Of a stretch of 64,000 nucleotides of DNA, positions 1 through 7,729 are shown in pieces. Source of the DNA: G963662605 sp963667005 (GTDB lineage Bacteria > Bacteroidota > Ignavibacteria > Ignavibacteriales > Ignavibacteriaceae); the NCBI GenBank assembly GCA_963667005.1, contig OY762937.1:744001-808000 (forward strand), read 5' to 3'. The notes below the pieces were generated by a model. The model ran no database searches and had not been told where the DNA came from. It saw only the letters and a program-made list of their open reading frames with translations. Position 1 is the first letter of the stretch; every line of letters starts with the position of its first letter. The position numbers and the translations under genes were made by a program.

Positions 1-2103
1 TTCAAGACTGTTGTCAACATCAACTGCACCGTCTGCTGCTCGAAGAATTTTCTCAACCTTATCAGCCAGCGGTTTCAATTTATTTAAATCTTCACCGCGA
101 ATAGAATAGGTGATCGGCTTTTCACTGCCGCCCGGGCCGCCTTCCATCAAATAACCAAACTTGGCGCCGGCGATAGTCTTCGTAAACTCTCTTACTCTCT
201 GGATCAATTCTTTATCTGTGATCTTACGGTGATCTTTCTTTACCATCTTAACCTGAATGGTCGCCTTGGTAACAGGATCAGTACCGGAACCGATTGTTGT
301 GTAAAGGTTGATGACTTCCTTTTGTGTCCGCAGATAATCTTCTACCTGCTTACAAATATTGCTTGTCTGCTCAATTGAACTGCCGGGAGCCGCCTTTACG
401 TTAATAAAGAATTCCGATCTGTCCGTATCCGGAAAGAACTGCGAACCGAGTGCTCCCATAATTCCCATCGAACTGAAGAAAATGATGGTCGCAATAATAC
501 TAACCACAATGCGGTGATGCAGCGACCACGCGAGCAGGCCCTTGTATTTTTCGCTGAAGTACTCGAACATGTGATTGAAATAATACAGTCCTTTTCTCCA
601 GAGATTGCCGTCCTTTGTCAGTTCTTCATCCTCTTTGTTTAACCAGCGTGATGATAACATCGGGGTTAAGGTGAAGGCAACGAACAACGACACGAGCACC
701 GCTACAGAGATTGTCATACCGAACTGATAGAAAAACCGTCCGACGATACCGGGCATGAATGCAACCGGAACGAATACTGCAACAACGGTAAAGGTTGTCG
801 CCATAACAGCGAGACCGATTTCCTCTGATGCCGACTTTGCAGCTTCAAGAGGCGTTTCACCTTGCTGCATGTGCCGGTAAATATTTTCTATAACCACAAT
901 GGCATCATCAATCAGCAATCCCACCGCGAGTGAAAGTGCAAGTAGCGACATCATGTTCAGCGTGAAGTTTAACGCGTACATCATAATGAAGCTTGCAATG
1001 ATTGAAGACGGTAGTGCAAGAGCACTGATAATTGTCGCACGCATGTTCGCGAGGAACAAATAAATAACAAGTACTGCGAGAAGACCGCCGTATAAAATAT
1101 CGAACAACACATCATTGATAGAATCGCGGATATACACACTGTTATCCATAGCCATAACGATGTTAATGTCCGATGGAAGTTCTTTGCGCAGCTTGTCTAA
1201 TTCTTTATAAACATGCGCCGCAACATCAACCGTATTACTTCCCGACTGTTTCATAAGATTAAGGCCGACAGCAGTTGAACCGTTAAGGCGGGTTAAACTG
1301 GTGCGCTCTTTTTGTCCGTCAACAACCGTAGCGATATCTTTAAGATACACGGGATGCCCCATCGGGTTAGCAACAACAATATTATTAAAACCCTCAACGG
1401 TTTTAAACTTTGCCATGGTGCGAAGCAATACCTGACGCTCACCTTTGATCAGGTTACCGCCCGGAATTTCAACGTGCGATGAACCGACCATTTGCATAAC
1501 GTCCTGAATAGACAACTTGTATGATTCCAGTTTTGCAGCATCAACAAGAATTTCAATTTCACGCTCAGCACCGCCGACAAGCTCAATGTTACCAACACCT
1601 GGTACGTTTTCAAGACGCTTTTTAATAACATTTTTAGTGAAGTCGGTCACTTCTTTTTCACTGCGGTTACCGGATACGGCAAGCGCCATGATAGGAAGAC
1701 TCGCCGGGTCATACCGCTGAATAACCGGATCTTCAATTTCTTTCGGTAACGTACTGCGGATTGCGGATACCTTTTCACGGACATCCTGCGCAGCCATTTT
1801 ACCGTCAACCGTTAATTTAAACTGAATGATAACAACCGACGCACCTTCGTATGACGTTGAACTGATTTTATCAACACCGGCAATGGTATTGACCGCATCT
1901 TCAACTTTTTTTGTAACATCGGTCTCAATTTGTTCCGGACCCGCACCGGGGAGTACTGTTGTCACCACAACAAACGGAAAGTCAACATCAGGATAAAGGT
2001 CAACATTCAGTTTGATGTATGAAAACAGTCCCAGCACCACGAGTGACATGATCATCATCGTGGCGAATACGGGGCGCTTTATGGATACATCTGCTAATTT
2101 CAT
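1..2103 (-). CDS. RND efflux permease (AcrB/HAE1-like), 3' end outside window
   Basis: Inner-membrane, proton-driven pump of a tripartite efflux system. The frame is open from the ATG at 2103 to base 1 (701 codons), so roughly the last third of a usual ~1,030-residue protein is missing because of the window edge. Visible: an N-terminal cytoplasmic helix then TM1 (residues ~10-30), the first periplasmic porter region, then a block of membrane helices at ~340-480 with the RND signature GLLIDDAIVVIENI near residue 400; its paired Asp residues form the proton relay in this family. A second periplasmic part begins after residue ~545. It follows the adaptor gene by 27 bp and the TolC gene upstream of that, so all three parts of the pump are co-oriented. 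Substrate cannot be told from sequence. Confidence 0.93.
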   Translation of the reverse strand, partial: MKLADVSIKRPVFATMMIMSLVVLGLFSYIKLNVDLYPDVDFPFVVVTTVLPGAGPEQIETDVTKKVEDAVNTIAGVDKISSTSYEGASVVIIQFKLTVDGKMAAQDVREKVSAIRSTLPKEIEDPVIQRYDPASLPIMALAVSGNRSEKEVTDFTKNVIKKRLENVPGVGNIELVGGAEREIEILVDAAKLESYKLSIQDVMQMVGSSHVEIPGGNLIKGERQVLLRTMAKFKTVEGFNNIVVANPMGHPVYLKDIATVVDGQKERTSLTRLNGSTAVGLNLMKQSGSNTVDVAAHVYKELDKLRKELPSDINIVMAMDNSVYIRDSINDVLFDILYGGLLAVLVIYLFLANMRATIISALALPSSIIASFIMMYALNFTLNMMSLLALSLAVGLLIDDAIVVIENIYRHMQQGETPLEAAKSASEEIGLAVMATTFTVVAVFVPVAFMPGIVGRFFYQFGMTISVAVLVSLFVAFTLTPMLSSRWLNKEDEELTKDGNLWRKGLYYFNHMFEYFSEKYKGLLAWSLHHRIVVSIIATIIFFSSMGIMGALGSQFFPDTDRSEFFINVKAAPGSSIEQTSNICKQVEDYLRTQKEVINLYTTIGSGTDPVTKATIQVKMVKKDHRKITDKELIQRVREFTKTIAGAKFGYLMEGGPGGSEKPITYSIRGEDLNKLKPLADKVEKILRAADGAVDVDNSLE

Positions 2104-2130
2104 GTTTTTACTCCGTTGCTATAAGCACAA

Positions 2131-3180
2131 TTATTGTTGAACCCGGACGGGTGAACCATTACTTACTTCAGTTGCGCCTATAGTAATGACTACATCACCG
2201 GCATTAATACCGCTGACAATTTCTACATTATTTCCGTCATTTAATCCCTGCTGAACACTTTTCAGAACAGCCTTTCCGTTCTCAACAACATATACCGACG
2301 AAACGTTATTAATTAAAACGACTGCATTCAAAGGCAAAACGATAACCTGCTTGCGCGAATCGATGTTCGTCTGCACCTTGCAAAACATTCCAGGCTTGAA
2401 CCAGCGGTCACCTGTATTAGGGAACAACGCTTTTACTTCAAACGAACGTGATTGTACATCAGCAGATTTTGAAATCTGGTTAACCGTTCCGGTTAGTGTC
2501 AATCCCGGTTTTGCATCAGTTGTTATCGTAACTTTTTGTCCCATCGTCATGGTGGTCATATCGGACTCACCAACATAATAGATAGCTTTCAAGCGGTTTA
2601 TTTGTGCAATAGTAGCAAGCGGCATTGCCGGATTAGCCAGATCGCCGATGCGTCCGTTTACCGCGGTAACAACACCACTGATCGGAGCAGTCAATTCTAC
2701 AACACTTTTTGCAGCTTCATAATTTGCTTTTTGAATATTGTAACTCGTCTGTACACCGTCAACCATCTGCTGCGATACAGCACCTTCTTTTATCAATGCT
2801 TTCATTCTTTCAAGATCGCGGGCTGCATTCTGGAATGCTGCTTCCGCCTGATAGTACTGCGAAGAAGCACCGGCCTTATCTAATGTTGCAATAAGCTTTC
2901 CGGCGGTAACAGCCTCACCCGCTTTAACGCGGAGCGACGTAATTCTTTCCGGTATTTTCGGAACGATGTTCGCCTGTTCTTCACCTTCAATGGAGCCGGA
3001 ATAAACTTTTTCTATGTTTATATCGCCTCTTGAAACAGTGATAACTTTTACCGAAACTGTGTCGGCGCCGCTTTTTGCTTTTGGCGCGGCTTCTTCTTTT
3101 TTCTTGCATCCCGGAGCAATCAGCATCACGGCTATAAGAGCCATAAGGGATATACCGAATAATTCAAACTTTTTACGCAT
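2131..3180 (-). CDS. RND efflux periplasmic adaptor, lipoprotein (HlyD/AcrA family)
   Basis: Membrane-fusion protein that bridges the permease to the TolC channel. The 349-residue product starts with a lipoprotein signal: LIAPGC puts the lipidated Cys at residue 25, followed by a Lys/Glu-rich stretch. Next come a barrel-sandwich half (~65-100, IPERITSLRVKAGEAVTAG), a short alpha-helical hairpin (~105-150), the second sandwich half (ELTAPISGVVTAVNG), a beta-barrel and the membrane-proximal domain. Size and order are normal for the family. It sits 31 bp after the TolC gene and 27 bp before the permease gene, so the operon order is outer membrane, adaptor, permease. Family assignment is firm; substrate is unknown. 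Confidence 0.93.
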   Translation of the reverse strand: MRKKFELFGISLMALIAVMLIAPGCKKKEEAAPKAKSGADTVSVKVITVSRGDINIEKVYSGSIEGEEQANIVPKIPERITSLRVKAGEAVTAGKLIATLDKAGASSQYYQAEAAFQNAARDLERMKALIKEGAVSQQMVDGVQTSYNIQKANYEAAKSVVELTAPISGVVTAVNGRIGDLANPAMPLATIAQINRLKAIYYVGESDMTTMTMGQKVTITTDAKPGLTLTGTVNQISKSADVQSRSFEVKALFPNTGDRWFKPGMFCKVQTNIDSRKQVIVLPLNAVVLINNVSSVYVVENGKAVLKSVQQGLNDGNNVEIVSGINAGDVVITIGATEVSNGSPVRVQQ

Positions 3181-3211
3181 AAGAGGTAAACTCCTTTTAG
3201 AGATATAAAAT

Positions 3212-4579
3212 TTATTGTTCTTTAGTAACCGCGTATTCCCACTCAGCTTTTGCTACGAGATAATCGTAAACAGCTTGAGCGTGATTCGTGCGGGCATACA
3301 CAAGCGCCGCCTGCGTATCAATAATTTCAAGTTGTGTGCCGATGCCGCTCTTGTACCGTGTCTGAGCAATGTTACAGGTTTTTTCTGCCTGTTCAAGATT
3401 TTTAACCTGGGCATCAATACGTTTTTTTGCTTCTTCCATCTTCATCCGGGCTTGTTTGACCTGAATTTTGATGCCGTCTTCTGCTTTCTTTTTCATCAAA
3501 CCGACTTTTTCGATTTCAATCTTTGCCTGTTCGATGCGTGCACCGCGTTTGAAACCGTCGAATATCGGGTAAGAAAGCTGTAAGCCGACAATGAAACTCG
3601 GCGCCCAGTTATAATCATGAAATTTAAATGAGTTGTCCTGTGTCTGATAATCGTACTTGCCGAATGCCGCGAGTGTCGGAAAATATTCGGAGCGTTCAAT
3701 GATAAGATTCTTTTCCAGGAGCGACTGATTAATTGTTAATTGTTTTAACAGAAGACTGTTGCCCAACGCGTTATCTGAACTTTCTTCGAGTTCAGTCTGC
3801 GGCACATCCTCAAAAATGAATGCGCCCTGCACATCAATATCCGTCGCAATGTCAATTGACATCACGCTCTTTAAATAATCCTTTGCAAGACGGACAGCAT
3901 TTTCTGTCTGAATAAGCAACGGCTGTGCATTCGCGCGCTGCACTTCTGAGCGAAGAGCATCGTATTCAGATGCAACTCCCTGCTTATACTGCGATTGCAC
4001 ATTTTTATAAGTTGCATCAGCCGATTCAAAATTCTTTTTGCTTACATCAAGCATTGCCTGCGCAAGAAGAACTCCGTAAAAAGCTCTTTTTACTGAAAGA
4101 ATCGTTTCGTTTCTCGCATTCTTTGCTGCAGTTTGAGAATATGATGCATATTCATCTGCAATTTTAATTGCCGTGTTTACTTTTTGACTATACAAAACCT
4201 GTGACAAGGTAACACTCGCGTCGAAAATATTCTTCGGCGTAAGATCAAGTGTCATGGTTTGATTCGTCGGATTAAAGTTCGGTGTATTTGCCGGAATGAA
4301 CATTACCGGTGATTTCAAATACCGGTTGTAACTTCCGCTGAATGATATTGAAGGATACGCATTCGAATAAGCTTCATTGATCTGTTCTTGTGCTTTTTTA
4401 ACATCCTTATCCGAAAGCCGCACATCCCAATTGTTGTCTAAGGCGGTTTTTATTGCTTCCGGCAGTGTGATCACGACCTTTTTCGACTGGTCTTGTGCAA
4501 AGACCGCCGTTTGAAGGAGGATGAACACGAGCGCCGTTTTCCCCGCTCTGTATAAATTTACACTACGCATACGTCCCAT
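3212..4579 (-). CDS. TolC-family outer-membrane efflux channel
   Basis: Outer-membrane channel of the efflux operon. It has 455 residues with a cleavable signal peptide (hydrophobic core around residues 14-27, cleavage after VFA). Two repeated TolC halves are visible, each with long Ala/Gln/Lys-rich helices (for example ARMKMEEAKKRIDAQVKN near 370). Each half has the conserved strand pattern GLQLSYPIFDGFKRGARIEQA, which precedes the second helical barrel part. The ATG at 4579 has an alternative in-frame ATG three codons later (4570); both leave the signal peptide intact. First gene of the operon; a candidate promoter lies about 105 bp upstream. Confidence 0.92.
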   Translation of the reverse strand: MGRMRSVNLYRAGKTALVFILLQTAVFAQDQSKKVVITLPEAIKTALDNNWDVRLSDKDVKKAQEQINEAYSNAYPSISFSGSYNRYLKSPVMFIPANTPNFNPTNQTMTLDLTPKNIFDASVTLSQVLYSQKVNTAIKIADEYASYSQTAAKNARNETILSVKRAFYGVLLAQAMLDVSKKNFESADATYKNVQSQYKQGVASEYDALRSEVQRANAQPLLIQTENAVRLAKDYLKSVMSIDIATDIDVQGAFIFEDVPQTELEESSDNALGNSLLLKQLTINQSLLEKNLIIERSEYFPTLAAFGKYDYQTQDNSFKFHDYNWAPSFIVGLQLSYPIFDGFKRGARIEQAKIEIEKVGLMKKKAEDGIKIQVKQARMKMEEAKKRIDAQVKNLEQAEKTCNIAQTRYKSGIGTQLEIIDTQAALVYARTNHAQAVYDYLVAKAEWEYAVTKEQ

Positions 4580-4684
4580 ACACTATTTCGTTAAAAAAAA
4601 TCTTGAGCCAGTAAAGATAGGAATAACAAATTTACCCGCATAACCGTTCATTTATAAAAATCCCCGCAGATACCATTTCGTCTC

Positions 4685-4714
4685 CAAATATACTAACGAA
4701 ACGGCCTGTTTCAA
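4685..4714 (-). promoter_or_regulatory. Candidate Bacteroidota-type promoter of the first efflux operon
   Basis: On the minus strand TATATTTG (4685-4692) matches the -7 consensus TAnnTTTG of Bacteroidota housekeeping sigma factors. A TTGA lies 18 bases upstream (4711-4714), close to the usual -33 spacing. It is about 105 bp before the TolC start. A second TAnnTTTG-like site (TAAATTTG) lies at 4627-4634 but lacks a good -33 partner. Inference from sequence only. Confidence 0.4.
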
Positions 4715-5192
4715 GGTTAAGAATGCCTGAATTTGACAAAAAGCAGCATCTTTCAGGATTTTATTGTTTGCAGAACGGAAATTGGAATCTATTTAGATAT
4801 GACGAATGACTTTGGAGAATATTTTATCACCAACAGAACATCCTGCAGACAATGCGGTCGCTAGACGAAGCCCACATGAACCGGGGTCTATTCCAATAAC
4901 TATAAATCTGTGGAACTAAAGCCCCGAAAGTGGTGGGGATTGCTTTCACGGCGCTAAAGAGTGTGTTGCCTAGTTCATGAGCGCCGCAGGCATTCAGGCG
5001 GGGGCACGGCTCAATCTAGTCATTTTTGTTAGAAAAGAGCCGCTCTATCTAGAGCTCTAAATTGCAATTCTATCCTTATTACTACTTAGCTGTCACGGCT
5101 CCGCCGTTCAGGACAGAATTCTTTTTATGGAACCATTGCAGTGAGCTGAGTAATATACGCTTTAATGCAGTGTTAATATGGGAAATACTGTC

Positions 5193-5230
5193 AATAAAAA
5201 AGCCCGCCCCGATGAGGTCGGGGCGGGCTT
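5193..5230 (-). terminator. Rho-independent terminator of the beta-propeller T9SS gene
   Basis: A perfect 13-bp stem (5200-5212 with 5218-5230) with a 5-base loop is followed on the minus strand by a T-run. It lies 23 bp after the stop codon at 5253. The same hairpin, with one G-U wobble, follows the next gene upstream (7677-7707). Confidence 0.85.
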
Positions 5231-5252
5231 GAATGCTGTAATTAATTAAAAA

Positions 5253-7556
5253 TTACTTCAAAAGCAGCATTTTCTTTGCGACGTTTGCAGTCGAAGATGT
5301 CAGGCGGTAGTAATAAACTCCACTCGGCAGGCTGTTTGCATTAAAAACGACAGAATGAAACCCGGGCGCAATATATTTATTTACAAGGGTAGCTATCAAC
5401 GAACCTTGAACATTATAAACCTTCAAGGTAACGAAATCTGCTTTGGACAAAGAAAATTCAATGCGCGTAGCAGGATTAAACGGATTCGGATAATTTTGTC
5501 TCAGATAACATGATGAGGGGGTTCCGGGATATGGCCTTATGTCCGTATTGATTGAGTTCCCAATAATGATATTGTCAAGGTAGAATCTTTCATAATAATT
5601 TATACTGCCGTCAAAAAGAACCGGCTGAATTTTTATTTTTGAATTCTCTGTGCCGCCCATGTAAGTAAATGAATAATTTTGTAATGTGCTGTCGTGAGGA
5701 ATTCTACCAATTTGAGTGTACGTAGCCCCACTATCTGCCGAAAACAAAATCTGAATATCAATCGTATCACCAGGATAATTCATTGCTGAAAACTTAACCA
5801 TTCCTGTGTCAAGTGGAGCAGAAAGATTTAGCGAAGGTGTTTCAAGATATCCCGGATTAAACTCCTGGCCAACCAACAAAGCTCCGCCAGCCTGATAAAT
5901 ATGTGCCCCATTCCATCCGTTATCCGAAGTGTATGAATCCAAATTTGCGGAAATATCTGCGCTATAAGGAAAACCAACACCACCGTAATTGGCTCTGTAA
6001 AAATCCTCATTAATTACAATAGTATTTGCCGGCTTTATAAAAAAGGAACTGCTTGTAAAAAATGTAGCCGGGTTTGCAGCATCGCTAATTCTTACCAGCG
6101 CATTTTCGGTGGGTGTATTCGGAATTTTCCAATTAGTATAACCTGTCGAAACTGGCGTGGAGGCTGAAACAACAGCCCATGAAGCTCCACCATCTGAAGA
6201 ATATTCGATGTGCGCATTCTGAAAACTTAGCCCACTCCAAACAATTTTCTTAATCGTGTTAACTTTCCAAATGTCAGCACTTCCCGGCGAAACGATTCCC
6301 GGCAGACAAAATACCCATGCGGCTCCTGAATTTAAATCCGACAAATATCCGCTCATTATAAAATTTTTCCCATCAGCAGAGGCACGAACCGAACTACCTT
6401 CGTTGCGTGCTGTTGTTCGGTCAAGACTTAAGAGTTTCGATCCCATCTGTGTCCAAGTACTGTTTGTGCGCGTAAAAACCCAAACCGCACCATACAAAGA
6501 ATCTGAAGGAGCCCCAATAAAAGCAGTGTTCCCATCTGCAGACAATGAAACCGACATGCCTTGTTGACACATTGATACTGCATTTTCCCCGAACAATTTA
6601 TTCCCTTGCTGTGACCAAACACCATTTGTTCTAGTAAATACCCATGTCGCACCCTGATCGTAATGATCAGATGTTCCGCCAACAAGAACAGTATTTCCGT
6701 CATTCGAGATTGCCACACTTCTGCCCTGAAACGAAGTTCCGCTATTACCCGTTCCAACCAGTTTTGCTCCCTCTTGAACCCAAGAATCCCCCTTTTTAAC
6801 AAATATCCATGCTGCACCAGTGGAAGAATTATCCTGCCCGCCACCTACAACTGCCGTTGTACCATCGCCGGATAAAGCAACCGAGAGCGCCTGGTTAGAT
6901 GTTCCTACGCCTCCCGAACCGACGAGTTTGTTTCCGCATTGTTTCCAAATTCCATTTGTCCTTTGAAATAACCACGCAGCGCCTGTGCCATTATTATCGG
7001 CATATCCTCCAACAAGCACCAAATTTCCATCATCTGAAATTGCAACTGAACTCCCGAAATAACTTTTACCGGTCGCATCCACCGGCATAATCTTCTCTCC
7101 CTGTTGCCGCCATTCTCTGTTAGTGCGATAAAATATCCATGCTGCTCCGGTGCCACTATCGTCTGAGCTTCCGCCACTGATAACAGTATTGCCATCAGCT
7201 GAAATTGCAACTGCGCCGCCTTGCTCTGCCGCACCTATACTCCCCGTCCCCAATATTTTATTTCCTCTATGAATAAATGTGCCGTTCTCTTTTGTAAAAA
7301 TCCAGAGAGCCCCTTCATTAGTATTGTTGCTTTTTTGACCACACACAACAATGGACCCATCACTGGAAATAGCTGTTGAGTATGCAAGATAAACAGGGCG
7401 TATGTCACCCGGGCCTGTCAATCGATTACTGATCTGATTAAATTGAGAAAAGATATTTGAGTTGATAATAAAAACGAAGACTACCCATTCTAAAAACTTC
7501 TTCACCCGAAACCTCCCACATTTTTTAATACACCTAAAGTTTTTCATGATAAACAA
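5253..7556 (-). CDS. Secreted beta-propeller-repeat protein with T9SS sorting tail
   Basis: Predicted secreted or surface protein of 767 residues, function unknown. After an N-terminal signal anchor (~17-38) come about six repeats of ~57 residues (roughly 45-400). Each has the pattern SVAIS.DGN..(L/V)VGG, then GAAW.F.R.NG.W.Q.G, the type of tandem repeat expected to fold into a propeller. An Ig-like domain follows (~425-510, WKVNTIKKIVWSG.. to VRISDAANPATF), then a jelly-roll-like domain (~525-670). The T9SS type A tail starts at NYPNPFNPATRIEFSL (~690) and ends at the C-terminal Lys. The last three domains are homologous to those of the gene upstream (7730-10642), so the two share a carrier and export half. 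The ATG at 7556 is the only one before the signal sequence. Confidence 0.85.
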   Translation of the reverse strand: MFIMKNFRCIKKCGRFRVKKFLEWVVFVFIINSNIFSQFNQISNRLTGPGDIRPVYLAYSTAISSDGSIVVCGQKSNNTNEGALWIFTKENGTFIHRGNKILGTGSIGAAEQGGAVAISADGNTVISGGSSDDSGTGAAWIFYRTNREWRQQGEKIMPVDATGKSYFGSSVAISDDGNLVLVGGYADNNGTGAAWLFQRTNGIWKQCGNKLVGSGGVGTSNQALSVALSGDGTTAVVGGGQDNSSTGAAWIFVKKGDSWVQEGAKLVGTGNSGTSFQGRSVAISNDGNTVLVGGTSDHYDQGATWVFTRTNGVWSQQGNKLFGENAVSMCQQGMSVSLSADGNTAFIGAPSDSLYGAVWVFTRTNSTWTQMGSKLLSLDRTTARNEGSSVRASADGKNFIMSGYLSDLNSGAAWVFCLPGIVSPGSADIWKVNTIKKIVWSGLSFQNAHIEYSSDGGASWAVVSASTPVSTGYTNWKIPNTPTENALVRISDAANPATFFTSSSFFIKPANTIVINEDFYRANYGGVGFPYSADISANLDSYTSDNGWNGAHIYQAGGALLVGQEFNPGYLETPSLNLSAPLDTGMVKFSAMNYPGDTIDIQILFSADSGATYTQIGRIPHDSTLQNYSFTYMGGTENSKIKIQPVLFDGSINYYERFYLDNIIIGNSINTDIRPYPGTPSSCYLRQNYPNPFNPATRIEFSLSKADFVTLKVYNVQGSLIATLVNKYIAPGFHSVVFNANSLPSGVYYYRLTSSTANVAKKMLLLK

Positions 7557-7670
7557 GTAGCCTGTCCTATATGAACATTAGTCTATATCCTGATTACCAT
7601 AAATCAGATATTATTCAATTCAATTAAATCGAATTCATTTTTTTAAAAATATAAAAATTGGTCAATTTAA

Positions 7671-7707
7671 TCAAAAAAGCCCGCCCCGATGAGGTCGGGA
7701 CGGGCTT
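7671..7707 (-). terminator. Rho-independent terminator of the putative metalloprotease gene
   Basis: A 13-bp stem (7677-7689 with 7695-7707, one G-U pair in the RNA) with a 5-base loop, followed on the minus strand by TTTTTTGA. It lies 23 bp after the stop at 7730. Near-duplicate of the terminator at 5193-5230. Confidence 0.83.
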
Positions 7708-7729
7708 GAATGCTGTAATTAACTAAAAA

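Larger units (their letters stand above)
4580..5252. other. 673-bp gene-free gap with degenerate palindromic repeats
   Basis: No credible coding frame. The right half of this gap (about 4850-5120) is a patchwork of GC-rich short palindromes like those in the other gene-free islands of this window. Examples are the region around 4914-4960 and a hairpin at 5090-5116 (CTGTC-ACGGC-TCC-GCCGT-TCAG-GACAG). The left part holds the candidate promoter of the TolC operon and the right end a terminator. Confidence 0.6.
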